Notes under the pieces: model-generated
What the model saw: the letters and a program-made list of their open reading frames with translations, nothing else
The model's database searches: none
Told to the model about the DNA's origin: nothing
Translations under genes and position numbers: made by a program
Source of the DNA: Candidatus Scalindua sp. SCAELEC01
GTDB taxonomy: Bacteria > Planctomycetota > Brocadiia > Brocadiales > Scalinduaceae
NCBI GenBank assembly: GCA_004282745.1
Contig: SHMT01000006.1
Coordinates: 62,001-126,000 of the forward strand
DNA length: 64,000 nucleotides
Direction: 5' to 3'
Shown here: one piece after another, positions 1 to 13,635 of the stretch
How positions within the stretch are numbered: position 1 is the stretch's first letter
How the letters are laid out: every line of letters starts with the position of its first letter

Positions 1-2
1 AG

Positions 3-35
3 ATAAAATTTAAGATAGGTAAAATAAGAGAATAA
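3..35 (+). CDS. 3' end of an upstream gene, possibly DciA-like (DUF721)
   Basis: Only the last ten codons and the TAA are in the window; they read IKFKIGKIRE. DUF721/DciA proteins, which load the replicative helicase, often end with a similar basic beta strand, and their genes often precede gyrB. That context is the main argument for the call. The fragment is too short to prove homology. Confidence 0.3.
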   Translation: MKFKIGKIRE

Positions 36-76
36 TTGTAAGGAGTGAATGAGGGTTCGCAGTCCCTTAAGAATAA

Positions 77-2494
<2,418 letters not shown>

Positions 2495-2582
2495 TATACA
2501 AAAGCACCGATAATTTTCCTCTAAAATGTATCCATTTACTCATTGTTCTCTTGTTCATACCTGAATTAATTTCGTTGTTTTT

Positions 2583-3422
2583 CTAGGTTTTATCTCTATC
2601 CCACTGGCCGGTGAAAACAAATTCCGCAGGCCCTGTCATATACGTTTTGTTGTCATCTGTCCATTCAGTTTGTAAATCACCTCCTGGTAGACAAACGGTT
2701 ATTGATCTTTCAGTTTTTTTGTTGAGTATGCTCGCAACGCATGAGGCGATTGCACCAGTACCGCACGCTAACGTTTCCCCAGAACCTCTCTCCCAAGTTC
2801 TCATTTTGATTTTATTTGAAGATAGAATCTGGACAAAATGTGCATTTATTCTTTGAGGGAACACTTTATGGTTTTCAATACCTTTTCCAATGCTTTGAAG
2901 TTCCAGAGAATCAACATTATCCCAAAACGAAATGCAGTGGGGGTTTCCCATGGAGACACAGGTAATATTAATAGAAGAGCTTTCAACATGAAGTGGTTCG
3001 TCGATGACAGATTCATTTTTTCCTACCATAGGTATCTCATTTCTCAGCAAAATTGGAGAGCCCATTTCTACTTTTACTTGGGAAACCTTCTCATTTTCGA
3101 CAGTTAGTATTGCAGTCTTAATACCTGCTAATGTTTCAATTGAGATCGTGTCACTTTTTTTTAGACCAAAAGTATAAGAATATTTTGCCACACACCGGAT
3201 GCCATTACCACACATCTGGGCTTCACTGCCATCAGCATTAAATATGCGCATTTTAACGTCGGCAAACTTAGATGGCATAATTAAGATTAAACCATCACTA
3301 CCAACACCATAATGCCTATCACTTATCTTTACCGCTAGGTTTGAGGGGTTTGTAACCGTTTCCTCAAAACAATTAACGTATACATAGTCATTCCCGATTC
3401 CTTGCATTTTTGTAAAGTTCAA
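2583..3422 (-). CDS. dapF: Diaminopimelate epimerase
   Basis: DapF interconverts LL- and meso-diaminopimelate, the last step before lysine and the peptidoglycan cross-linking residue. Both catalytic cysteines are visible: MCGNGIRC in the N-terminal half and ACGTGA in the C-terminal half. The substrate signature GIGNDYVYV is near the start. The open frame extends upstream to ATG 3515, inside lysC. I prefer TTG at 3422 because a GAGG sits 8 nt upstream, the protein then begins at the family's usual point (MNFTKMQGIGNDY), and its 279 residues match the normal length. It lies 37 bp downstream of lysC on the same strand, forming a small aspartate-pathway operon. Confidence 0.93.
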   Translation of the reverse strand: MNFTKMQGIGNDYVYVNCFEETVTNPSNLAVKISDRHYGVGSDGLILIMPSKFADVKMRIFNADGSEAQMCGNGIRCVAKYSYTFGLKKSDTISIETLAGIKTAILTVENEKVSQVKVEMGSPILLRNEIPMVGKNESVIDEPLHVESSSINITCVSMGNPHCISFWDNVDSLELQSIGKGIENHKVFPQRINAHFVQILSSNKIKMRTWERGSGETLACGTGAIASCVASILNKKTERSITVCLPGGDLQTEWTDDNKTYMTGPAEFVFTGQWDRDKT

Positions 3423-3459
3423 CGTATTTACCTCATTACATTTAATTATGAATACAGGT

Positions 3460-4677
3460 TTATGCTTGATCAAGCTTAAAGGCCTTATGTACTGCAATAA
3501 GGGCCCGATCAGCACACTCTTCGTCTATTACACAAGAGATCTTTATTTCGGAAGTACTTATCATTTGAATGTTTATCTCTTCATCTGCTAGTGTACGGAA
3601 CAGATCTTCTGCGATACCAGAATGAGATCTCATGCCAATACCAACAATAGAGAGTTTTGCTATCTTGTCATCGGCAGTTATACTGGTTGCGCAGATTTTG
3701 TTCTTTATCCTTTCCGCTGTTTCAAGTGCCAATGTGAGGTCATCTTTGAGTACCGTGAAGGTAACATCTGCCAGTCCGTTTGAACTTACGTTCTGTATGA
3801 TTACATCTACGTTTATCTTTGCTTCCGCCAGTTCTTGAAAGATCTTTGCGGCACTCCCAGGCCTATCCGGTATCCCCGTAAGAGTAATTTTTGCTTCGTT
3901 TTTTGTGACAGTGGCTCCACTGACAACGATTTTTTCCATTTCACCGACCTCTCTGCATATAAGGGTTCCGGGACCATCATTAAAACTTGGTCTTACTCGA
4001 AGCGGGACATTATATTTTTTAGCAACTTCGATAGATCTTACGTTAAGAACCTGGGCTCCCAAACTTGCAAGTTCTAAGATTTCATCATATGAAATTTGCG
4101 TAAGCTTTCGTGCTTCAGGGACTATACGCGGATCAGACGTATATATCCCATCAACATCGGTAAATATATCACACATATCCGCTTTGAGAAGAGCTGCAAT
4201 TGCAACAGCCGTAGTATCTGACCCACCACGACCGAGAGTAGTTATATTATCGTTTTCATCGACTCCTTGATACCCGGCAATTACGACAATTTTATTACGA
4301 GAGAGCTCTGTTGTGATTCTATTGGCATCCATATTAACAATCCGTGCCTTTGTATGAGAGCTATCTGTGGTAATTCCTATTTGTCTACCGGAAAATGAAA
4401 CAGCTGGAAAACCGAGAGAGTGAATTGCTATAGCCATCAGTGCACACGATATCTGCTCTCCGGTAGAGAGGAGCATGTCGAGTTCACGGGTAGATGGTCT
4501 TTTATCAATCTCATAGGCCAACGCCAAAAGCTCATCTGTCGTTTTCCCCCGTGCCGATACGACTACGACTACTTTATTACCGTTTGAAAATGTATTGGTT
4601 GCACGTTTCGCCGCCATCTTGATGCGTGCTGTATCTGCTACAGATGTACCACCGAATTTTTGAACAATGAGCTGCAC
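3460..4677 (-). CDS. lysC: Aspartate kinase with two ACT domains
   Basis: Aspartokinase phosphorylates L-aspartate, the committed step to lysine, diaminopimelate, threonine and methionine. The amino-acid kinase domain begins with VQKFGGTSVAD and contains GRGGSDTTA. Two C-terminal ACT domains follow (from about residue 265), the usual site of feedback inhibition by lysine or threonine. At 405 residues it is a normal monofunctional LysC without a homoserine dehydrogenase fusion. The start is GTG at 4677, with AGGAG 6 nt upstream. dapF follows directly. Confidence 0.95.
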   Translation of the reverse strand: MQLIVQKFGGTSVADTARIKMAAKRATNTFSNGNKVVVVVSARGKTTDELLALAYEIDKRPSTRELDMLLSTGEQISCALMAIAIHSLGFPAVSFSGRQIGITTDSSHTKARIVNMDANRITTELSRNKIVVIAGYQGVDENDNITTLGRGGSDTTAVAIAALLKADMCDIFTDVDGIYTSDPRIVPEARKLTQISYDEILELASLGAQVLNVRSIEVAKKYNVPLRVRPSFNDGPGTLICREVGEMEKIVVSGATVTKNEAKITLTGIPDRPGSAAKIFQELAEAKINVDVIIQNVSSNGLADVTFTVLKDDLTLALETAERIKNKICATSITADDKIAKLSIVGIGMRSHSGIAEDLFRTLADEEINIQMISTSEIKISCVIDEECADRALIAVHKAFKLDQA

Positions 4678-4750
4678 TGTTTCTCCTGCAAAAATACTGA
4701 ATTACGTAACATGAATTTATTTTTATCGAATAACCCGTTTGATACTGGTT

Positions 4751-5335
4751 TTACTCCAAATTAGCATGCCTGTTCATCATTTCGGTCTCTTCCCTATCCA
4801 ATAAGCGAACAAGTGTCAAGATAACGGCATCGAGATATACCAGACAGGCTTGTTCAAACAACGTACTACGAAATTGTACAGAGTATTTCGATTGAAAAAC
4901 ATGACCAATTTCCCTGGCAGGTGCTGGTATTTCGATTGTTACAGTCGATTTGCGGGATAATTCCGAATCAGGATGAGCGGTGATGACGACAATGAATGCA
5001 TCTAAATCTCTTGCCAGACTAGCGATATGACAAGTTATTGAAGTTTTACCGGAACTGCTGCAAGCAATAAGTAAGTCCCCACTGTCAATATTTGGTGTGG
5101 TTGTTTCACCAACTACAAAACACTTAAATCCAATGTGGGTTAACCGCATGGCAAAGGTTCTAGCAACAAGCCCAGAACGACCTTGACCTGTAACAAATAT
5201 GTTCTTTGAATTTTTAATAGCATCTAAAAAACGGGTAAATTCATCCTCTTTGACATTGGATAATACCGCTTTAATTTCTTGTATTATGGTAGAAGTCGTT
5301 GACTTGATGCTTAAATTATTGTCTCTCTGGTTCAT
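4751..5335 (-). CDS. hxlB: 6-phospho-3-hexuloisomerase-like SIS protein
   Basis: The 194-residue single SIS domain resembles 6-phospho-3-hexuloisomerase, which converts 3-hexulose 6-phosphate to fructose 6-phosphate in the ribulose monophosphate pathway. Family features seen are GQGRSGLVARTFAMRL near residue 50, ACSSSGKTS in the phosphosugar loop, and the C-terminal EEMMNRHANLE-type tail (here ETEMMNRHANLE). No hexulose-6-phosphate synthase is in the window, although the two are usually adjacent or fused. The role could be formaldehyde fixation or reverse-direction ribulose 5-phosphate supply. It ends 73 bp upstream of lysC on the same strand. Confidence 0.8.
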   Translation of the reverse strand: MNQRDNNLSIKSTTSTIIQEIKAVLSNVKEDEFTRFLDAIKNSKNIFVTGQGRSGLVARTFAMRLTHIGFKCFVVGETTTPNIDSGDLLIACSSSGKTSITCHIASLARDLDAFIVVITAHPDSELSRKSTVTIEIPAPAREIGHVFQSKYSVQFRSTLFEQACLVYLDAVILTLVRLLDREETEMMNRHANLE

Positions 5336-5635
5336 CCTACTATATTCTATACAGTGTCAAACTCATCATAAATCGATTTTCGGTTCTCAGATTTCGCGTA
5401 AACTCCTGTCCTGAAATTCCAAAAATAAATTCCCAACAGGTGTACCGTTTCAAAAGCTGATTTTATCAATTATTAATCATAGTTTCAAGCGATATATACG
5501 ACAAACCATGTAACCATGATAACCGGATTGGTTTTTCATAGAAGGCATAATATTTTTGTTGATAAAGGTGGTATTTGTTGTTAATATCCGTGAACTTAAT
5601 TTTTTAACGTTTCACGTTTTTCTTCAGAATAAATT
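5336..5635. other. Intergenic region with a family C repeat fragment
   Basis: This 300-bp divergent gap separates hxlB (-) from the YggT gene (+), so both promoters should lie here. Bases 5360-5427 resemble part of the C-family repeat (ACTCATC, then a CTGAAATTCC stretch) but are degenerate. I see no further gene. Confidence 0.5.
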
Positions 5636-5878
5636 ATGATGGTTGGCAATTCTTTTATCGGACAAATTATAACACTTTATGAAATTGTACTTATCGTAAG
5701 GATTATTTTATCCTGGGTTCCGCACAATGCATATCATCCGGCAGCGGTATTTCTTTACAAGATAACCGATCCTGTTTTAAACCCTGTTAGACGTATCATA
5801 CCTTCAATCGGAGGGATTGATATTTCTCCTATAGTTGTCTTTATTGGGCTTGGTTTCATTAAAAGAGCCGTTGGTTAA
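5636..5878 (+). CDS. YggT family membrane protein
   Basis: This 80-residue integral membrane protein has two hydrophobic segments (about 8-26 and 58-76). They flank the conserved YggT core, which reads YKITDPVLNPVRRIIP here. YggT proteins occur near cell-division and pyrroline-reductase genes in many bacteria and in chloroplasts. Their exact function is poorly defined, though links to osmotic stress and membrane organisation have been proposed. Two ATGs, at 5636 and 5639, are equally possible. It is followed by the phosphopentomutase remnant and murC on the same strand. Confidence 0.9.
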   Translation: MMVGNSFIGQIITLYEIVLIVRIILSWVPHNAYHPAAVFLYKITDPVLNPVRRIIPSIGGIDISPIVVFIGLGFIKRAVG

Positions 5879-6001
5879 GAATCACAAAGCAATGGCTCCT
5901 GTCTTCTTGTCACATTTCTTAATTGCATACCAAATTTCCAAAACTATCTGAAATTCTATAGAATAGCAGTGCTGTTATGGAAACTTCGAATACATCATAA
6001 T

Positions 6002-6229
6002 ATGGCGATAGAGAGAGTAATTATCATAGTCCTTGATAGTGTTGGGATTGGGAAGATCAGTACAATTTGTGGGGTTTCTGAAAAGGGAGAAGCGAAGGCT
6101 TTTTATGGCAAAATGTCAGAAGTTTCAGCAGCGAAAGACACAACCGTTGGCCATTGGGAGATTTCCGGTGTAATAACGAAAAGAGCTTTACCAACTTATC
6201 CAACGGGTTTTCCGGAATGGTTTGTTTGA
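6002..6229 (+). pseudogene. Phosphopentomutase (DeoB) remnant with internal deletion
   Basis: The 75-residue frame starts like DeoB (RVIIIVLDSVGIG, the metal-binding N-terminus). It then jumps to YGKMSEVSAAKDTTVGHWEI and PTYPTGFP, which lie roughly 70-90 residues further on in intact enzymes. It stops soon after. About 60 residues between the two blocks and the whole C-terminal half are missing. DeoB interconverts ribose 1- and 5-phosphate in nucleoside salvage, and this fragment cannot do so. The surviving blocks are well conserved, which suggests recent decay. It ends 23 bp before murC. Confidence 0.75.
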
Positions 6230-6252
6230 GTAGATTGAATGGAGTTCATCGT

Positions 6253-8600
<2,348 letters not shown>

Positions 8601-9046
8601 GGAAAAAATTTCAAGTAAACTCCGACCCAGAAATCCCTAAAACCATTTTGCAATTGGTATATTACGTAACAATAAGACATACTGGTGAGTCAGATACTGT
8701 ATTAAATTGTTACACTACAGATTTGCTGTAATTACAAGTCTCTCGCTATTACACATACTTAGTGCTTGAACGGAAACCCTGTGTTTGAGCCAAAACTGCC
8801 CAGGTACAAGGCGCGTAACAATTTCGTAACCGGAACGTACCCTTGTACTTGAGGATTACGGAATTGTTACAGTAACGCAGTAGATGGGTAGTTTTCGTTC
8901 AAACACTACTTACACATTCAGATTCTCCTTAAATAACAGCGGCACTGCTTTTGCTCACTTAAAAAATGTGTCAACCCTAAAGGGAGAGAAATTTTTTTCG
9001 TGTTCTCTGCGGTACTGTTTTTTTATTTTAAAAAAGGAGAAAAAAA
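8601..9046. other. Intergenic region holding repeats
   Basis: There is no supported gene here. A degenerate family C fragment lies at about 8612-8662 and a complete family B element at 8762-8906. A ribosome binding site (AAGGAG) for the ComEA-like gene is at the right end. Confidence 0.6.
8762..8906. repeat. Family B palindromic element (long-arm copy)
   Basis: A 145-bp imperfect palindrome beginning GTGCTTGAACGG and ending CGTTCAAACAC, flanked on both sides by TA (8760-8761 and 8907-8908). The core arms read CTGCCCAGGTACAAGGCGCG on the left and GTAGATGGGTAGTTTTCG on the right. The left arm has an extra 20 bp (GAAACCCTGTG) that recurs at 41143, 43710 and 55705. Confidence 0.8.
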
Positions 9047-9331
9047 ATGAAAATGGTAGAAAAAGTATTTTATGCCCTTATCTTTGTAGCCCTAATATCT
9101 TTTGTGGGTTCATCTGTTAATGCAAAAGAGAATGTTCAGATCAATATTAACAAGGCCGCTGTCAAGGAACTATTAGTATTAAAAGGAATTGGATCCAAAA
9201 AGGCCAATGACATAGTTGCGTATAGAGATGAACACGGTCCATATAAAAAAACCGAAGATGTCATGAAAGTAAAAGGAATTGGAGACAAGATGTTCGAGAA
9301 GTTTAGAGACCAGATCACCGTTCGGGAATAG
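9047..9331 (+). CDS. ComEA-like secreted helix-hairpin-helix protein
   Basis: This 94-residue protein has a cleavable-looking signal peptide (about residues 1-26, ending VNAKE) followed by one ComEA-type domain. The domain contains two hairpins, VLKGIGSKKANDIV and KVKGIGDKMFEKF. These bind double-stranded DNA without sequence specificity, and in competence systems ComEA receives incoming DNA in the periplasm. No comEC or pilus gene is nearby, so a DNA-uptake role is inferred from the family only. An AAGGAG lies 7-8 nt before the ATG. Confidence 0.85.
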   Translation: MKMVEKVFYALIFVALISFVGSSVNAKENVQININKAAVKELLVLKGIGSKKANDIVAYRDEHGPYKKTEDVMKVKGIGDKMFEKFRDQITVRE

Positions 9332-9508
9332 AAGAGATCTTTCCCAATTTACCACAGGTACATATGAGTAAAAACTTATTTCAAAGAGGAACCGCAGAGG
9401 ACACACAATTTTTAGAAAACAATCTAGGCTTTCGGTAGATTTCTTCGTCTTAATAATGCATAACCTGGAGAAGGTAAAACCAAATTTGAGTTAAAGAAAT
9501 AAGAAATC

Positions 9509-10117
9509 TCAATTTACATGAGTAAGATCAAAGGGAAATTTAAACTCTTTACCTTCAGGGTTTGTGACAACAAGGGTTATGGTTGAATCTGTTATGATCT
9601 CTTCCATTGGAAATTTAAATACGCACCCTGCAACATACACAGGAGTTTCTGGATAAAAACTGCTTGGCTCTGCAAATTCTGGAAAATAAGAAAAAATAGG
9701 GTATATCATTTTCTCGTTACAATAGAGAATAGCATTATAGCCACGCGCAAACTGCATATAATCCCCAAATACAGAAACGGTAAACGTTAAGCTCTCCTTG
9801 ATACGCAAAGCCTTAAAAAGCTCATTTTGAGATAAAGTTCTTTTTTCAACAGCGGCCTTTTGTGATTTAAAAGCAATGTTGTGGTAAGGAGTCCATAATG
9901 TTGCCCAACCCTCTTTATCTCCCAAATACGAAACCCATGGTTTTGTAAATTCTCTTAAACTTTTAAGTTTATTTTTCTGACCATATTCAATTGCCTCGTT
10001 AATCTGACTACTGGTCAGATTAAATGTCATGCAAAAGGCTTTTTTATCGTTAAGGCATAAAAGTGCACAAAAAATCAAGATGGTAACTACATTTTTAATC
10101 AGTACATTTCTTCCCAT
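9509..10117 (-). CDS. Hypothetical secreted protein
   Basis: I do not recognise this protein of about 200 residues. An N-terminal hydrophobic stretch (VVTILIFCALLCL) looks like a signal peptide or anchor. The rest is soluble, with aromatic-rich beta-like segments. ATG 10117 is the likely start; a GTG at 10129 overlaps the stop of the upstream djlA-like gene. The near-overlap suggests co-transcription with the co-chaperone and the coiled-coil protein upstream. Confidence 0.6.
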   Translation of the reverse strand: MGRNVLIKNVVTILIFCALLCLNDKKAFCMTFNLTSSQINEAIEYGQKNKLKSLREFTKPWVSYLGDKEGWATLWTPYHNIAFKSQKAAVEKRTLSQNELFKALRIKESLTFTVSVFGDYMQFARGYNAILYCNEKMIYPIFSYFPEFAEPSSFYPETPVYVAGCVFKFPMEEIITDSTITLVVTNPEGKEFKFPFDLTHVN

Positions 10118-10128
10118 TGTATCTACCA

Positions 10129-10860
10129 CTAAAAACCTTTCTCCTTCCTTATTTCCTCATATGCTGTATTTATCTGTTGGAATTTATTATTTGCCAATTT
10201 AGCAAATTCCTCTCCCAGATGAGTAACCCTATCCGGGTGATACTGCTTAGAAAGCATACGGTATGCTTTTTTAATCTCTTCTTTCGAAGAGTTCCTGTCA
10301 ACACTTAATATTTTATAATTTTTATCATTATCAGCACAAAATTCCCCTCGTATTTCGAAAGCATCGTTTAGTTGTATTTCGAGGTAATCTATGATGTGAT
10401 TAATCATAGACTCCTCATTGGGATGCAACACACCATCCGCGTATGCTACCAGATAAACGATTCTTAATAAAGATAATCTTTCCTCATAATTTGAGTATTG
10501 TTTAAATTCATAACAAACATCCCGTAGGTTCAATTGCACTCTGGTAGTTTGTTGTATTAAATTTCTAATGAAGGTAAGATCTTCTCCTTTAAAACCGAAA
10601 TTTACAAAGGCCTTTTCAATCACCTTTACTTCATGTGGACTCAAGCGTCCATCAGCTTTGGCAATTGATACAAGTATACCAACTAAATGAGTTACGAAAT
10701 TTAAAGATCTGTCGTAATCACTCAATGGTTTCCTTGGGTAGGTTTCTACAGCGGTTTTATCGAAAAAATCCCCGGTTACCCCACCGAGGATGGCACCTAA
10801 AGGCCCTCCAAATAACCATCCTAAGCCAGCACCAATTGCTTTACCTTTCCATTTAGCCAC
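10129..10860 (-). CDS. djlA: DjlA-like co-chaperone (TerB plus J domain)
   Basis: The 243-residue protein has a Gly-rich N-terminal segment ([18 protein letters not shown]), the GxxxG-type membrane helix of DjlA. A TerB-like helical domain follows (about 55-165, with [14 protein letters not shown] and [13 protein letters not shown]). A C-terminal J domain (about 178-240) carries the YHPDR form of the essential HPD tripeptide. J domains stimulate the ATPase of DnaK, and DjlA does so at the inner membrane. It ends directly before the secreted protein gene at 9509 and lies 54 bp downstream of the coiled-coil/TPR gene. Confidence 0.85.
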   Translation of the reverse strand: MAKWKGKAIGAGLGWLFGGPLGAILGGVTGDFFDKTAVETYPRKPLSDYDRSLNFVTHLVGILVSIAKADGRLSPHEVKVIEKAFVNFGFKGEDLTFIRNLIQQTTRVQLNLRDVCYEFKQYSNYEERLSLLRIVYLVAYADGVLHPNEESMINHIIDYLEIQLNDAFEIRGEFCADNDKNYKILSVDRNSSKEEIKKAYRMLSKQYHPDRVTHLGEEFAKLANNKFQQINTAYEEIRKEKGF

Positions 10861-10914
10861 GTTTCCTTATTCCTCCAAATATATCAAAACCGAAGAGATC
10901 TTCCTGTACCACAT

Positions 10915-11691
10915 TTACTTCCTCTGTATGAGATTAGACTTTAATCCTTCTTGGATCTCCTTCTCCTTTATTTTATCTTGTGCAATCTCAATATTAAATT
11001 TTGCTTCATGTATCTCTGGATCGAGAGTGAGAACTTCTTCCCATCTTGCTATTGCCTCTTCAAACTTTCCCTGCCTATAGAGACTAATTGCTTTATCTAG
11101 GAGATCTTCAATCAGAGAAGTTTCAAGCTTTTGCTGTGTTTTCTTTATAAGGCTCTCCCGGTTTTCTTCACCGACCTCCTTTAGCTCCTTCTCTACTTTC
11201 ACCGTTGTGTCTATAGATTGTGGTTCTTTCGTTAATAACTTTTCATATCCCGTTTCTAACTCCTCTAATTGAACTTTGATATTATTTTTATCAGTTTCAA
11301 CAGAGATAAGTTGTTGCTGGATTTCTTTAAGCTGGTTCCTTGTTTCAGACAGTTCATTTTGTAAGCGGCTATTCTCACTTAAATGAGATTCTTGAGCGTC
11401 TTCAATACCTGCAAGTTTATTTTTCAATTGTTCGTATTCTTCCTGGAAAGGTTTTATCTCCTGCTCCTGTTCCTGTTTTTGTGACTCACTAAGAGTTGTT
11501 GCAAGCTCAGCATTTTTGGTGTTTAAACTTTCTACTTTATCTGATAACATAATTACCTGCTCTTCGATGATTCCAATTCTTTTTGTCTTACCGGAAGAAA
11601 AATTCTCCCATTGCGTACAACCAGTATTGAAGAGTCCTAGTAAAATAATGGTAAGGAATAACGAAAAACCCCCTTTGATCTCATTTGTCAT
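10915..11691 (-). CDS. Probable lipoprotein with coiled coil and TPR
   Basis: This 258-residue protein begins with a hydrophobic segment ending LFNTGC, a weak lipobox because Asn sits at -3. A long Glu/Gln/Lys-rich heptad region (about 45-165) predicts a coiled coil. A tetratricopeptide-like pair near the C-terminus includes YRQGKFEEAIARWEEVLTLD. The layout resembles YbgF/CpoB-type envelope proteins, but that is a loose comparison. It is probably the first gene of a three-gene minus-strand unit with djlA and the secreted protein. Confidence 0.7.
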   Translation of the reverse strand: MTNEIKGGFSLFLTIILLGLFNTGCTQWENFSSGKTKRIGIIEEQVIMLSDKVESLNTKNAELATTLSESQKQEQEQEIKPFQEEYEQLKNKLAGIEDAQESHLSENSRLQNELSETRNQLKEIQQQLISVETDKNNIKVQLEELETGYEKLLTKEPQSIDTTVKVEKELKEVGEENRESLIKKTQQKLETSLIEDLLDKAISLYRQGKFEEAIARWEEVLTLDPEIHEAKFNIEIAQDKIKEKEIQEGLKSNLIQRK

Positions 11692-11831
11692 AATTTGATA
11701 CCTCTCTTAAAAAAGTTATTTACAGATTCGTAGAGATTTTGGTTATTCAAAACTGGTTGTATTAAAAAATATTATTCATGTGAATTACCGAACAAGTAAA
11801 ACCCTAAAACTTTTCTGTCAAATGACAGGTA

Positions 11832-12011
11832 TCATAGTTTATGCCTTAAAATAGCTAATTGTGTTATTGCAAGTTCCTCAACTTTTCGAGATTGATGCAG
11901 AATAAGTTCCCACTCTTTTTTTGTCCCCACTGTCTGGCCTTTCTTCAAACGTGCATCCAGTTTTTGTAAATCAAGCTCAAGTAGTTTAAGCCTGTTTTTT
12001 ATCTCTTCCAT
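11832..12011 (-). CDS. 59-residue helical protein, unrecognised
   Basis: The complete frame starts at ATG 12011 and stops at TGA 11832. The product begins MEEIKNRLKLLELDLQKLDA and ends QLAILRHKL. It is almost entirely charged amphipathic helix with Leu/Ile at heptad spacing and no Pro, so a small coiled-coil protein is likely. Codon use matches the neighbours and the gap is otherwise unexplained. The ribosome binding site is weak. It is divergent from tilS. Confidence 0.5.
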   Translation of the reverse strand: MEEIKNRLKLLELDLQKLDARLKKGQTVGTKKEWELILHQSRKVEELAITQLAILRHKL

Positions 12012-12143
12012 TGATTTGAGGGATTTGTCTTAACCGATAAGATAATGAACTATATGCTATTATCGTTATTCTACTTAACAACAAACCTATGTCAAATAAT
12101 TTCCATTGTTGACATGATAAAAAACAGGGGATATAGTTTGGTT

Positions 12144-13610
12144 ATGGCACCATTACAAAAGCAGATGGTTAATATGATTAAGAACTTTAACCTTTTTGAT
12201 AAGAAAGACGCGATTTTAGTAGCAATTTCCGGAGGACCAGATTCTGTTGCACTCCTTAATCTTCTCACCCAGACCAACAAAATTGAAAACATCTATTCAA
12301 AACTCTATTTAGCCCATTTAAATCACTTACTAAGAGGAGAAGAGTCGGAACGGGATGAACAGTTTGTCAGAGATATAGCCAGAAATTGTAGCATCCCTAT
12401 CATCATTGAACAGAGGAATATCAGACAGAGTGCCCGTATACGGAAACTATCTCTAGAAGAGGCCGCACGTGAGGAGAGATATGATTTTCTTGGAGAAGCA
12501 GCTAAGCGGTTTAATACTCATGTGATTGTGGTTGGTCATACTGCCGATGATAATGCGGAAACGATACTACATAGGATAATAAGGGGTACAGGAATTATTG
12601 GGCTGACTGGTATAAGGCCAAAGCGGAGACTTTTGCCCACTTCAAAGGTTAATCTTGTGCGTCCATTGTTAACAATATGGAGAAAAGATATTATTGCTTA
12701 TTTAAAAACGATGAAAATTCCTTATAGAACTGATTCAACGAATCTCAGCACTGATACCTTTCGAAGCAGGTGTAGAAGAGAACTTATTCCACTTCTTGAA
12801 AAAAATTACAATGCTAAAGTAAAGCTATCACTCGGGAAATTAGGAGAAATATCAACACAAAGCTACAATTATTTGCAGTCGGAAGCAGATCGATTGTTTG
12901 AAAAGGTTTTATTAAGCAAAAGGGGAGAAGTCGGAACTGCTTTTCAAGGTATCACATTAGACCTTACTCTTTGTAGAAAGAGTCCTGAAGTTTTACAACA
13001 GATTTTCATGAAGAAAGCTTTGGAGTACTTAAGGGTACCACTTAAAAACTTTGGGAATAAACAGTATACGTGTCTATTAGATGTGCTTAAGTTGGAATGC
13101 CGGTATATGAGGCGGCGCATTAACCGTTATGTAACCGTTGAAATAAAAAACAATACTTTATGTCTCTTTAAAGAGAAAGATCAAGTTGATACTAAGCCTA
13201 TCTTAGAAGAGGTAACACTGCTGGTACCAGGAGAGACGAGGTCAAAAGGGTTCGCGTATACGTTTAAGACAGAAATAAGAGCAATCACGGGTCAGTTTTT
13301 GGAGCAATATAAACGGAACAAGAAAAGATATGAAGAGGTTGTTGATTTGAGAGAGATCAAGATGCCACTCACCGTCAGGACACGGAGAGTGGGAGACAGG
13401 TTCTCTCCATTGGGATCTAACGGTTCTAAAAAACTTAAAGATTTTTTCATCGATAATAAAGTTCCTCAACGGGAACGGGCCACAATTCCCATAGTAACGA
13501 TGCGGGATCAACCTATCTGGGTCGTGGGATATAGGATAGACGAACATATCAGAGTTACCGATAAAACGGAGAAATTACTGATAATGAAGGCCGTACAACA
13601 TAAAAAGTGA
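12144..13610 (+). CDS. tilS: tRNA(Ile)-lysidine synthase
   Basis: TilS lysinylates C34 of the CAU-anticodon isoleucine tRNA so that it reads AUA. The N-type ATP-pyrophosphatase loop ISGGPDS is near residue 27, followed by AHLNHLLRGEES and GHTADDNAET. The C-terminal TilS domain includes RRVGDRFSPLGS and KKLKDFFID. I choose ATG 12144 (488 residues). The open frame reaches 12045, but those extra 33 residues are hydrophobic and untypical. Abundant ATA codons in the window agree with a need for this enzyme. miaA follows 25 bp later, so two anticodon-loop modification genes sit together. Confidence 0.93.
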   Translation: MAPLQKQMVNMIKNFNLFDKKDAILVAISGGPDSVALLNLLTQTNKIENIYSKLYLAHLNHLLRGEESERDEQFVRDIARNCSIPIIIEQRNIRQSARIRKLSLEEAAREERYDFLGEAAKRFNTHVIVVGHTADDNAETILHRIIRGTGIIGLTGIRPKRRLLPTSKVNLVRPLLTIWRKDIIAYLKTMKIPYRTDSTNLSTDTFRSRCRRELIPLLEKNYNAKVKLSLGKLGEISTQSYNYLQSEADRLFEKVLLSKRGEVGTAFQGITLDLTLCRKSPEVLQQIFMKKALEYLRVPLKNFGNKQYTCLLDVLKLECRYMRRRINRYVTVEIKNNTLCLFKEKDQVDTKPILEEVTLLVPGETRSKGFAYTFKTEIRAITGQFLEQYKRNKKRYEEVVDLREIKMPLTVRTRRVGDRFSPLGSNGSKKLKDFFIDNKVPQRERATIPIVTMRDQPIWVVGYRIDEHIRVTDKTEKLLIMKAVQHKK

Positions 13611-13635
13611 AGAAAAGGATTCAAATTCTCATACG

